DNA of 64,000 bases, taken from assembly GCF_000787835.1 (NCBI RefSeq), contig NZ_BBPP01000007.1:149292-213291 (forward strand), read 5' to 3'. Below are positions 17,032-23,921 of this stretch, piece after piece. Position 1 is the first letter of the stretch, and each line of letters opens with the position of its first letter. The stretch comes from Streptacidiphilus melanogenes (lineage in GTDB: Bacteria > Actinomycetota > Actinomycetes > Streptomycetales > Streptomycetaceae). The notes under the pieces were generated by a model. That model had not been told where the DNA came from. It did not search any database and saw only the letters and a program-made list of their open reading frames with translations. The translations under genes and the position numbers were made by a program.

Positions 17032-18474
17032 TTGATCACCTTTACGGACCTCTTCTGTGGCGCAGGCGGCGCTTCCACCGGCCTGGTTCACGCCGGTTGG
17101 AAGCTCATTCTCGCTATGAACCACTGGTGGACCGCCATCGAGACCCACATGGCGAACCACCCGGACGCCGAGCACGCCTGCGAAAACGTGTCGACCTACG
17201 ACCTACGCCGCATCCCGAAGACCGACGTTCTGTGGGCAAGCCCGATCTGCACCGAGATCTCGCCCGCCGGTGGCCGAGCCCGCGCGAAGCGCAAGCGGAA
17301 GCTCACCGTCGAGCAGATGCGGCACCTCACCGAGGAGGAGATCCGCCAGCTCAAGGAAGAGTTGGAGTCGATCCCGGATGCAGCGTTCGAGCGCACCCGG
17401 GTCACCGCCTTCGACGTGATCCGCGCGATGGAACTCCACGACTACAAGGCAGTGCTGGTGGAGAACGTCGTCGAGTTCGCGCTCGACTGGAAGCTGTTCG
17501 ACCTGTGGCTCGCCATGGCGGCCCGGCTCGGCTACAACTACCAGATCGTCTCGGTCAGTTCGGCGCACGTTGGCGATGACACGAACCTGGCTGCACCGCA
17601 GTGGCGCGACCGCCTCTACATCGTCTTCACGAAGGAGGGCATCCGACTGCCGGACGTCGCCCCTCGCCCCCTGGCCCACTGCCACGAGTGCGACGAGGAC
17701 GTGTACTCCGTCCAGGCGTGGCGCCCCGAGCACACCGAGACCCGGATCGGCAAGTACGGCCAGCAGTACGACTACGCCTGCCCGAACCACGACAGGCCCG
17801 TGATCGTCGAGCCGTACACCCGACCGGCAGCCGCCATCATCGACTGGACCAACCTGGGCACCCGGATCGGCGACCGCAAGCGTCCGCTGGTGCCCAGCAC
17901 CATGGCCCGCATCCGCAAGGGCCTGGAACTGTACCCGGCTGACCCGTCGCTGATCACCCTCAACCACTCCGGGCACGACGGCCGCGCCTTCCGCGCCGAC
18001 CAGGCTCCGCTGCCGACGCGCGCCACGAAGATCGGCGAAGGGCTACTCGTCCCCACCAGCTACTACGACCGCGCCCTGTCGAGGGCAGACCTGGCTGCGC
18101 CGCCCTTTGTGATCACCTACCGCAACCACGGTGGCGCGGCGGGCGTGGACAGGCCGCTGACCGGCATCAACGCGAAGGGCAATCACCATGGGCTGGTCAT
18201 TCCCTACCGCAAGGGTTGCATCCCGAAGCCCGTCGAACAGCCCATTCACACGATGTCCACCCGCGACTCTGCAGGACTCCTGCTCACCGCCGCCGACGTC
18301 GATGACTGCTACTTCCGCATGATCCAGTGGCGCGAGCAGATGAGCGCCCAGCGCTTCCCCGCGGACTACATCGTCATGGGCGACACCCAGGAGGAGAAGA
18401 CGATGCAGGCGGGCAACGCCGTGTCGTGCAACGTCGCCCAGTGGCTCGGCAATGCCCTGAGTGCGGTCCTCTAA
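17032..18474 (+). CDS. Orphan C5-cytosine DNA methyltransferase, variant motif IV
   Basis: A 480-aa SAM-dependent cytosine-5 methyltransferase starting at TTG 17032. Motif I is DLFCGAGGAS (residues 5-14), motif VI VLVENVVEF, motif VIII QWRDRLYIVF and motif X AGNAVSCNVAQWL. The catalytic loop, usually PPCQ, is SPICTEIS here, with the nucleophile at Cys73 and the preceding Pro replaced by Ile. This variant also occurs in phage-like methylases. A charged insertion rich in Lys/Glu (about residues 83-110) follows. No cognate nuclease is adjacent, so it is an orphan. A mobile element could use it to protect itself from recipient restriction; the specificity is unknown. Confidence 0.88.
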   Translation: MITFTDLFCGAGGASTGLVHAGWKLILAMNHWWTAIETHMANHPDAEHACENVSTYDLRRIPKTDVLWASPICTEISPAGGRARAKRKRKLTVEQMRHLTEEEIRQLKEELESIPDAAFERTRVTAFDVIRAMELHDYKAVLVENVVEFALDWKLFDLWLAMAARLGYNYQIVSVSSAHVGDDTNLAAPQWRDRLYIVFTKEGIRLPDVAPRPLAHCHECDEDVYSVQAWRPEHTETRIGKYGQQYDYACPNHDRPVIVEPYTRPAAAIIDWTNLGTRIGDRKRPLVPSTMARIRKGLELYPADPSLITLNHSGHDGRAFRADQAPLPTRATKIGEGLLVPTSYYDRALSRADLAAPPFVITYRNHGGAAGVDRPLTGINAKGNHHGLVIPYRKGCIPKPVEQPIHTMSTRDSAGLLLTAADVDDCYFRMIQWREQMSAQRFPADYIVMGDTQEEKTMQAGNAVSCNVAQWLGNALSAVL

Positions 18475-18485
18475 CGCCTCGCGCC

Positions 18486-18518
18486 GGGTCGGGTCCGTCA
18501 CCCTGACGGGCCCGGCCC
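18486..18518 (+). terminator. Hairpin terminator after the C5-methyltransferase
   Basis: A 15-bp stem (two G-T wobbles) closes a CCC loop 11 bp after the stop codon. There is no T-tract, as is common for Streptomyces terminators. Confidence 0.6.
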
Positions 18519-18562
18519 AGCCTGAGGCCCAGCACGTCCGACAATCACCGAAGGAAGGCGCC

Positions 18563-18877
18563 ATGCCCACCTACAACCCCTACCCTGCCCTGACTCAGGC
18601 CCTGCGCGTCGTCGGCGCTCAGCCCGTCGTCGACTGGGGGCTGAGCGACTACATCGTCACCGTCGCCCTGCCCGACGGCCGCGAGATCGTCATCTCGCCC
18701 CCGCAGGAGCCGAGCGAACCGCACCCGCCGCGCGCCTGGACCGCCGACCTGCACGACCGTCAGGCCGACAGCGCCGAAGTCATCTACGACTCCACCGATT
18801 CCGGCCCCGATGCGGAGCATGCGGGCAGCCTCGACCCGCTGTTGAGCGCGGTCCGCAGCCACCTTCCGTCCAACTAG
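18563..18877 (+). CDS. Small hypothetical acidic protein
   Basis: A 104-residue protein starting at ATG 18563 with GAAGGAAGG before it. The first 50 residues look folded (TQALRVVGAQPVVDWGL then YIVTVALPDGREIVI, a beta hairpin). The remainder is Asp/Glu/Pro rich and probably extended. No family was recognised. It lacks the AGGGCAA leader of its neighbours and lies after the methyltransferase terminator. Confidence 0.65.
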   Translation: MPTYNPYPALTQALRVVGAQPVVDWGLSDYIVTVALPDGREIVISPPQEPSEPHPPRAWTADLHDRQADSAEVIYDSTDSGPDAEHAGSLDPLLSAVRSHLPSN

Positions 18878-18986
18878 CCGATCCCGGCGACCACCCCGTC
18901 GGCGTCAGGAACCGTCCAACTCTGGCGCGATGCCGCCGAGGCGACTGCTCGGGCTGTCGAGGAGCCGCCGACACCGCCGAACAGCG

Positions 18987-19022
18987 TTGACGCCCTTCCC
19001 TATGATCGATAGATTTACCTAT
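18987..19022 (+). promoter_or_regulatory. Promoter P2 of the shared type
   Basis: TTGACG (18987-18992), a 17-bp spacer and TAGATT (19010-19015), with the same ATAG-N6-CTAT repeat over the -10 as at 16224 and 20922. The -10 core GATAGATTTACCTATGTC is identical in all three, although the flanks here are otherwise unrelated. Confidence 0.75.
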
Positions 19023-19057
19023 GTCATTGGGGGGTGTGGTGAACCCTCCGGACCCCA

Positions 19058-19099
19058 CCTGGTGCGCGGCAGGGCAAGCCCCGCACCAGGGCCTCCACT
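19058..19099 (+). ncRNA. AGGGCAA-loop leader hairpin 3
   Basis: Twelve base pairs with one C-C mismatch (19058-19070 with 19078-19090) close the loop AGGGCAA (19071-19077), followed by CTCCACT at 19093. It lies 65 nt before the ATG at 19156, the longest distance of the six. Confidence 0.7.
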
Positions 19100-19155
19100 G
19101 CCACGCGGGCGGACTGCGGGCTGCGCTCCAAGCCGCCCCGACCGAAGGGGACTTC

Positions 19156-19368
19156 ATGGCCCACTATGTACAGACGCCGCACGGCGATCCCGGATTCGAC
19201 CGCTGGGTGGCGCAGGCGATCGCCCTCACCAGGCGGCTGCGCCTCGTCGCGCCGAGCGACCGGCCGCATCCCGCGCCCCTCGCGAGCGATGCCGACGCCG
19301 ACATCGAGGCGCTCGCCACCATGCTGGGCCTGCTGGCCCCGGCGCCCACGGGAAGCGGTGGGCAGTAA
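19156..19368 (+). CDS. Small hypothetical protein behind leader hairpin 3
   Basis: A 70-residue protein. The ATG at 19156 is preceded by GAAGGGG and was preferred to an upstream ATG at 19021, which would place the hairpin inside the coding region. It has one helical core (FDRWVAQAIALTRRLRLV) and a second helix near the C-terminus (ADIEALATMLGLL). There is no signal peptide and no recognised family. The small helical form could suit a protein-binding inhibitor or regulator, but nothing specific supports that. Confidence 0.6.
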   Translation: MAHYVQTPHGDPGFDRWVAQAIALTRRLRLVAPSDRPHPAPLASDADADIEALATMLGLLAPAPTGSGGQ

Positions 19369-19458
19369 CGGCCTGCACTTGCAGGATGGCCATCCGGCTC
19401 CATTGTGGCGACGGGACCGCGAACCGCCGCCGGTGCGGCTCGCCGCCTGGGGAGAAGT

Positions 19459-19491
19459 GGGGGCGGCGCGGCAATCAGCCGCGCCGCCCCC
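19459..19491 (+). terminator. Perfect 14-bp hairpin terminator
   Basis: GGGGGCGGCGCGGC and its complement flank AATCA in the 306-bp gap between the genes at 19156 and 19675. A small CCTGCA-CT-TGCAGG palindrome lies just after the upstream stop codon. The rest of the gap (19492-19674) shows no gene. Confidence 0.65.
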
Positions 19492-19674
19492 GAAGACTGG
19501 GTGGGGCCGACGATACGAACACAGGGTTCGTGCCAGCGCCGCCGAAGGCCCGCTGACTCGGGCAAACCGCCGACCCCGTTCTCCATCACCTACCGAACAA
19601 CTGGGCCGAAGCCCCGCTCTTCTGCAAGGGGTGCCCACAGTGTACGGCCCACAATGCGACAGGATGGACCCACC

Positions 19675-20544
19675 ATGACGACGACCAAAGCGCAGTTCGA
19701 GCAGCGACTCGGGGCACTCACTGGAGACTGGGTCTCCCGCACGGACCTCAGGCACCTGGCGGGCATCTCCGAGAAGACCCTCAAGCTCTGGCTCGGCAGC
19801 GAGCCGTTCACCGAGGACCAGATCCAGATCGGCCCGCGCGGCGTCCTGCTCTACGCCCGCGACCCGGCCGCTACCTGGATCAAGGGGAAGCTGTTCGAGC
19901 AAGGCAAGGACGGGAGTGCTCCGTCGGGTCCGCGACTGTCGGCCGAGCCGACGCGCATGCCGCACGCTCCCGGCGACCGGTGGCGCTGGACCGACATCGC
20001 CCGACTCCGCGGTGTCACGCCAGGAGCGGTGAGCAACCTCGCGAAAGCGTACGAGGCGCACGCCGAGCACCCGTTCCCGCCGGCGGAGGCCGACCGCAAG
20101 CGGTCAGCCGAAGCCGTTGCCGCCTGGTTCCTCTGGTACGACGAGGAGCGACCCGGATACGCGGAGCGAGGCAAGCAGGCCACCCCCAGCGCTCCCGCGG
20201 GAAGAGTGGGCGAAGTCGTCGCGATCCTGGAGCATGCCGTCGCGGCACGGCAGTCCCTTTCCGCCGAAGCGCTCGCCCGCAGCTTGGACGTGACGCCCGC
20301 CGTCGCCGCTCGCTACCTGGCCCAGGCCGAGGACGTCGTCATGTCGAAGGCGGGCCTGATCGCGCGCAGTGCCATCGCCGCCATGCTGCCCGACGCGGCC
20401 CAGCTCACCCCCCGCCAGCGAACCGACAGGGTCAAGACCCTCCTGCGACGCAAGGGCGCCCCCAGGAGCGTCCTCAGCGTCGGGAGCGCCGACTACTTCG
20501 ACCGCACCGAGGTGACGCGGCTCTTGACCGCGGCCGCGAGGTGA
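19675..20544 (+). CDS. Multi-HTH DNA-binding protein
   Basis: A 289-residue protein with three helix-turn-helix-like segments: VSRTDLRHLAGISEKTLKLW (about residues 20-40), TDIARLRGVTPGAVSNLAKA (about 104-123) and SAEALARSLDVTPAVAARYL (about 200-220). A basic C-terminus (TLLRRKGAPRSVL) follows. It is probably a transcriptional regulator or a replication/partition DNA-binding protein of the element. It lies between two copies of the shared operator-bearing promoter (19010 and 20923), which makes it the best local candidate for the protein that binds them; that link is inference. The start at ATG 19675 has only a weak ribosome site. Confidence 0.65.
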   Translation: MTTTKAQFEQRLGALTGDWVSRTDLRHLAGISEKTLKLWLGSEPFTEDQIQIGPRGVLLYARDPAATWIKGKLFEQGKDGSAPSGPRLSAEPTRMPHAPGDRWRWTDIARLRGVTPGAVSNLAKAYEAHAEHPFPPAEADRKRSAEAVAAWFLWYDEERPGYAERGKQATPSAPAGRVGEVVAILEHAVAARQSLSAEALARSLDVTPAVAARYLAQAEDVVMSKAGLIARSAIAAMLPDAAQLTPRQRTDRVKTLLRRKGAPRSVLSVGSADYFDRTEVTRLLTAAAR

Positions 20545-20899
20545 CGGCTGGGCGGCGAAAGATCCACGGCCTGCGGTGGGCGGGTGGTGTGGTCCTGTTG
20601 TGGGGTGGGTGGCCCTTCCCGGCAATCGATCATGGAATGCCGTCGGGGTCTGCACGCTAGGTCGTCGGGCGCCTTTCTTCTTGCTTCGCGGCGAACAAAG
20701 CCGCCTTCCTCCCCAGCGTTCCGCCCGCCGGCCCTCCAAGCTCTCCTTTGCCGGGAGGGGGCCGGGGGCGATCAGCCTCCGGGCCTGCCATAGCGTGCGC
20801 CCGTGCGCGCAGTGCGGACCGTAGGCGGGAGGACGACAGCAGGGGGCACGTCCGCTTCGCAGGCTCGGCGTATCGGTGCAGGTGGGACTGGGTTCTCCG

Positions 20900-20935
20900 T
20901 TGACACCCCTCCCCAGATTCGATAGATTTACCTAT
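20900..20935 (+). promoter_or_regulatory. Promoter P3 of the shared type
   Basis: TTGACA (20900-20905), a 17-bp spacer and TAGATT (20923-20928), with the ATAG-N6-CTAT inverted repeat over the -10. It is nearly identical to P1 because it lies inside the duplicated cassette. Confidence 0.75.
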
Positions 20936-20942
20936 GTCGAAA

Positions 20943-20972
20943 GGGGGTAGGGCAAGCCCCCGAAACTCCACC
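20943..20972 (+). ncRNA. AGGGCAA-loop leader hairpin 4
   Basis: GGGGGT (20943-20948) pairs with GCCCCC (20956-20961), the closing pair being a T-G wobble, around the loop AGGGCAA, followed by CTCCACC at 20966. The single C-to-T change relative to hairpin 1 keeps pairing possible. It lies 33 nt before the GTG start. Confidence 0.7.
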
Positions 20973-20994
20973 ATCAACACCCCAGGAGGGGACT

Positions 20995-21249
20995 GTGGCC
21001 GAGGCACTCAACTTCATCGTCTGGAACGAGGTCGCCGACATGCTCGGCGAGTTCGACAACGCCGCCGACGCGGACGCCTGCGTCGAGCGCGAGCAGGCCG
21101 CCTGCGCGGAGATCTGCGGGACCGACGGTCGGGACACCAACGGGAACGGCGCATTCGCCTGCGGCGTCATGTCGCCCCACGGCATCCACGTGCAGGTCGA
21201 GGACGCCAACGGCGTCGACCGCACGAGCGACCCCGCGATCCGGCTCTGA
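20995..21249 (+). CDS. Small hypothetical protein behind leader hairpin 4
   Basis: An 84-residue acidic protein starting at GTG 20995 with a strong AGGAGGGG ribosome site. The N-terminal helix (LNFIVWNEVADMLGEFDNAADADA) precedes a segment with three cysteines in VEREQAACAEICG and FACGVM, possibly metal-binding. No family was recognised. It shares promoter and leader type with the gene at 16300, so the two are probably expressed together. Confidence 0.65.
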   Translation: MAEALNFIVWNEVADMLGEFDNAADADACVEREQAACAEICGTDGRDTNGNGAFACGVMSPHGIHVQVEDANGVDRTSDPAIRL

Positions 21250-21313
21250 CCAGCACGCCAACCCGACTCGCGCCGCAGCTGACTGCAGCGCGCACAACGG
21301 CACGGAGACCACG

Positions 21314-21700
21314 ATGGCATTCGGCACCCCTGTGAACATGGACGACCAGACCCAGCTCCGCCCCGTCTTCGACCCCCGGCTGTACTGCTACAGCATCCAG
21401 CTCTGGGTCGACGGGCAGCCGGGCGGCATCCACGGCCTGGTGGAGCAGTTCCCCCACCCGGACGACGTGATGGACACCCTCAACGCCTTCCTGGAGGAGA
21501 ACCAGATCCGCCACATCACGAGCGAGGAGTACAGCGCGCTCTGCCGCTCGCTGATCGAGGCCAAGGACGGCCCCGAGTGGGCGTTGATCCAGGCGATTGA
21601 GCAGGACCCGGAGGTGGCTGCCCTGTTCGGCTTCCTGGAGGAGGACGAGGACGGGTGCGAGAGGGAGTACGACGAGGACGAAGGGGAGATCGCGGAGTAG
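21314..21700 (+). CDS. Small highly acidic protein
   Basis: A 128-residue protein with GGAGA before the ATG. The body (YSIQLWVDGQPGGIHGLVEQ, DVMDTLNAFLEENQIRHI) looks folded and helical. The last 20 residues are almost all Glu/Asp, and the whole protein is strongly negative. Small acidic proteins of mobile elements sometimes mimic DNA and inhibit restriction enzymes or nucleoid proteins, but no known family (Ocr, ArdA, DMP) is recognisable. It has no AGGGCAA leader and is probably co-transcribed with the gene at 20995. Confidence 0.65.
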   Translation: MAFGTPVNMDDQTQLRPVFDPRLYCYSIQLWVDGQPGGIHGLVEQFPHPDDVMDTLNAFLEENQIRHITSEEYSALCRSLIEAKDGPEWALIQAIEQDPEVAALFGFLEEDEDGCEREYDEDEGEIAE

Positions 21701-21750
21701 CCCACCGGCGCAACCTGGTGGGCCGAGGCAGGCCCTCGGCCCACCACCCA

Positions 21751-21811
21751 GGCCACGCGAGACGGACGGACGGGCAGTGCCCCGATCGCAGGTTCGACCC
21801 CTGCCGTGGCC
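21751..21811 (+). ncRNA. tRNA-like element A, reduced
   Basis: GGCCACG (21751-21757) pairs perfectly with CGTGGCC (21805-21811) like an acceptor stem. GCAGG-TTCGACC-CCTGC (21788-21804) is a canonical T-arm directly joined to it. Between them only 30 nt remain, with a GGGC-AGT-GCCC mini-hairpin, so there is no D-arm and no 7-nt anticodon loop. At 61 nt it cannot be an ordinary tRNA. It ends 12 nt before leader hairpin 5. Confidence 0.55.
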
Positions 21812-21822
21812 GCGCACAGGCA

Positions 21823-21859
21823 GCACGCGGGACAGGGCAAGTCCCCGTGCGACTCCATC
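21823..21859 (+). ncRNA. AGGGCAA-loop leader hairpin 5
   Basis: Ten base pairs with one bulged C (21823-21833 with 21841-21850) close the loop AGGGCAA, followed by CTCCATC at 21853. It lies 26 nt before the ATG at 21877. Confidence 0.7.
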
Positions 21860-21876
21860 ACCCAACGGGAGTTCGT

Positions 21877-22383
21877 ATGAGCGGCACCAACGTGCACCGA
21901 CTCACCGTCCAGCGCCGTCAGAGTGAAATCGACCGCGACGTCCGGCGCCTCTACCGGCTGGCCTACGCGGCAACCCACCTCTCAACCAGGGTCCACCACC
22001 AGATCATGACCGCCGATCGGGTCCGGGCCATCGCCGTTCGCATCAGGGCGGCTAACACCGTTGCCGTGCGTATCACCGGCCGGCCCGGCGTTGCCGATCA
22101 CGCCGAAACCGAATACGCGCTCCAACTGCTCAGCGACGCCGCCGAGAGCGTTCCCGAGGTGACCGTCGAGCTGCTGTCCATCGCCCACAGGGCGCGCTCA
22201 GCGGCGCGGCAGCCCGGCCTGAAGATCCCAACCCGCTTGAACCTGGGCGACATCGCCTACGAGGCCCGAGCCATGGCCCTCGACCTGCCCTTCATTGGCC
22301 TGCCCCTGCGCAGCCCGCGCGGCCGAGCCGCACTCGCCCGAATCAGGATGCGAGCCGCCGAGTACGGGCTGACCGAGGGATAG
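21877..22383 (+). CDS. Hypothetical helical basic protein behind leader hairpin 5
   Basis: A 168-residue, Arg/Ala-rich, wholly helical protein. The ATG at 21877 has a modest GGGAG ribosome site; it was chosen because the open frame extends upstream through the tRNA-like element and hairpin. Segments such as RQSEIDRDVRRLYRLAYAAT and DRVRAIAVRIRAANTVAVRI suggest long amphipathic helices, and the C-terminus is basic (SPRGRAALARIRMRA). No family was recognised. The basic helical character would suit nucleic-acid or membrane-surface binding. Confidence 0.65.
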   Translation: MSGTNVHRLTVQRRQSEIDRDVRRLYRLAYAATHLSTRVHHQIMTADRVRAIAVRIRAANTVAVRITGRPGVADHAETEYALQLLSDAAESVPEVTVELLSIAHRARSAARQPGLKIPTRLNLGDIAYEARAMALDLPFIGLPLRSPRGRAALARIRMRAAEYGLTEG

Positions 22384-22429
22384 TCCGGGCCGCAGACAAC
22401 GGCTGCGCCCACAAGTCGGCGCAGCGCCA

Positions 22430-22495
22430 GACCACGCAACACGGAAGAGCTGCAGTCAACCATCGCAGCGCGCAGGTTCGAATCCTGCCGTGGTC
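22430..22495 (+). ncRNA. tRNA-like element B, D-arm-less
   Basis: GACCACG (22430-22436) pairs with CGTGGTC (22489-22495), and GCAGG-TTCGAAT-CCTGC (22472-22488) is a perfect T-arm containing the tRNA box GGTTCGAATCC. A GCTGC/GCAGC stem with an 11-nt loop occupies the anticodon-arm position, and the D-arm is missing. Total length is 66 nt with no encoded CCA. Acceptor and T stems match element A in layout, with compensating changes in the acceptor stem. It ends 23 nt before leader hairpin 6. Confidence 0.6.
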
Positions 22496-22518
22496 ACGCA
22501 GTACCCGCAACATCCGCA

Positions 22519-22552
22519 CGGCGAGGACAGGGCAAGTCTTCGCCGCTCCACC
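22519..22552 (+). ncRNA. AGGGCAA-loop leader hairpin 6
   Basis: Ten base pairs including one G-T wobble (22519-22528 with 22536-22545) close the loop AGGGCAA, followed at once by CTCCACC (22546-22552). It lies 30 nt before the ATG at 22575. Confidence 0.7.
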
Positions 22553-22574
22553 TACCGGTCCCGGAGAGACAACC

Positions 22575-23777
22575 ATGGAAGCAGAGCAGAACCCCGCACC
22601 GACACCGGGCGCAGCCCTGGCGAAGGCCCTGACCCACTTCTTCACCGAGTGGCCGACAGGCGGCGACGACGCCAAGGCCAGGACGACCATCACCATCACC
22701 GACCCGGGCCACCCCGCGCACACCCTGTACCTCCGCGTCGAGGAGACCAACGCCCTCACGACGCTGGTGATGAACGAGGACGCCTCCTACCGCAACAGCC
22801 ACCCGGACATCGACGGCCCGTGCGGGCACTGCGGCAGCACCCGCGAGCCCGCTGGAAACGGCCCCGCCGGCGAGCCTCGGCGCCGGGCAGCCCCAGACGG
22901 ACCGGACTGCGCCGGGCGGCTCCAGGAGCCGGACACGACGGACAGCAGCGACTACGCGCTCGCCACCGTCCGCCACCTCGTCCCGTGCGCGGACCAGCGC
23001 ATCATCAAGGCAGCCCGCGATGCTGTCAGCCACGTCCCGCAGCTCCATGACGGCGCAGCGCTGATCGGTCTGGAGACTGGGGCCATCAGCGCGGCATACC
23101 TGGGCGGCGACTGCGCCGGGATCCCGCTCTACTGGGACGCTCGGGCCACGACGCTGGTCTACGCGGACGGCTCGCGGTTCCCGGCCGACCTGGGCGACTC
23201 GGACTACGACCGGCTCCTCACCGCTCTGAGCGAGTCGGTCCCCGCTCAGAGCGGATCGCACTTCCTGCGCGTCACGCTCGTCCGGGAGCCAGTGGGGGAG
23301 CCGATGCTCGTCACGGTCGAGGCCACCATGCACGGCCCCTACCTCGGCTTGCCAGCCACGCTGCCCCAGGACCGATCCTCCACCTACCTGTTCACCCGCC
23401 AGACCGTCTACCAGATCATCGACGACCTGGACGCGGACACCCGCGAGGTGACCGCCGCCTGGGAGGGGGACGCCGTCCGGTTCACCTGGACCACCGCCCA
23501 CGACGGCGACGGTGGAACCCTCCTGGTCTTCCCCGACGCCCACCAGCGTTACCCGATCGGCCACGGCATGTGGTGCTGGGAGCCCTGGGGCAGCCAGCTC
23601 TTCGCGTCCGAGCGGCAGTACGCATTCGTCCTCGGCTGCACCACCTACGACAGCGACATCCCGAGCCCGTCCGAACCGATGGACGGCAACGACTACCTCC
23701 GGCGCAACTTCGAGTACTACTACCTCCGAGGGCGCGCGGAGGCCCGCCGCCTGACGCTCCACCGCAGCGACTCCTAG
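22575..23777 (+). CDS. Hypothetical 400-aa protein with a Cys-pair knuckle
   Basis: A soluble, acidic protein of unknown family, with CCGGAGAG before the ATG. The N-terminal domain (residues 1-90, TITITDPGHPAHTLYLRVEE) is followed by CGHCG, a possible zinc knuckle. A Pro/Gly linker then leads to a large C-terminal domain rich in aromatic residues (YLFTRQTVYQIIDDL, GMWCWEPWGSQLF, NFEYYYLRGRAEARR). No signal peptide or catalytic motif was found. It is the largest gene carrying the AGGGCAA leader and stands alone between its tRNA-like element and a terminator. Confidence 0.7.
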   Translation: MEAEQNPAPTPGAALAKALTHFFTEWPTGGDDAKARTTITITDPGHPAHTLYLRVEETNALTTLVMNEDASYRNSHPDIDGPCGHCGSTREPAGNGPAGEPRRRAAPDGPDCAGRLQEPDTTDSSDYALATVRHLVPCADQRIIKAARDAVSHVPQLHDGAALIGLETGAISAAYLGGDCAGIPLYWDARATTLVYADGSRFPADLGDSDYDRLLTALSESVPAQSGSHFLRVTLVREPVGEPMLVTVEATMHGPYLGLPATLPQDRSSTYLFTRQTVYQIIDDLDADTREVTAAWEGDAVRFTWTTAHDGDGGTLLVFPDAHQRYPIGHGMWCWEPWGSQLFASERQYAFVLGCTTYDSDIPSPSEPMDGNDYLRRNFEYYYLRGRAEARRLTLHRSDS

Positions 23778-23793
23778 CTCCACCCGCCGCAGC

Positions 23794-23841
23794 GCGAGGT
23801 CCCTTCCGGCCCTACGGGTGCTGGGAGGGACCTCGCCTTTT
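23794..23841 (+). terminator. Hairpin terminator with T-tract
   Basis: GCGAGGTCCCTTCC pairs with GGGAGGGACCTCGC (one G-T wobble) and is followed by CTTTTG, 16 bp after the stop at 23777. A typical intrinsic terminator. Confidence 0.8.
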
Positions 23842-23921
23842 GCCAGCCCGCAGGGGCTGGGACGGAGGTAGTGTCGAGTCTCAGCGCCTGTCCGCAAGGC
23901 GCCCTCGGGAAAGGGGAGCCC

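Larger units (their letters stand above)
20613..20973. repeat. Long direct repeat, copy B (promoter plus leader)
   Basis: The second copy of the 360-bp upstream cassette found at 15917-16275. Differences are small substitutions and 1-2 bp indels. It fills most of the 450-bp gap after 20544; the rest of the gap shows nothing recognisable. The downstream genes of the two copies are unrelated, so duplication involved the regulatory segment alone. Confidence 0.85.

Noticed and set aside
21751-22495. Calling the tRNA-like elements functional tRNA genes
   Set aside because: There is no D-arm, no 7-nt anticodon loop with U33, and the lengths are only 61 and 66 nt.
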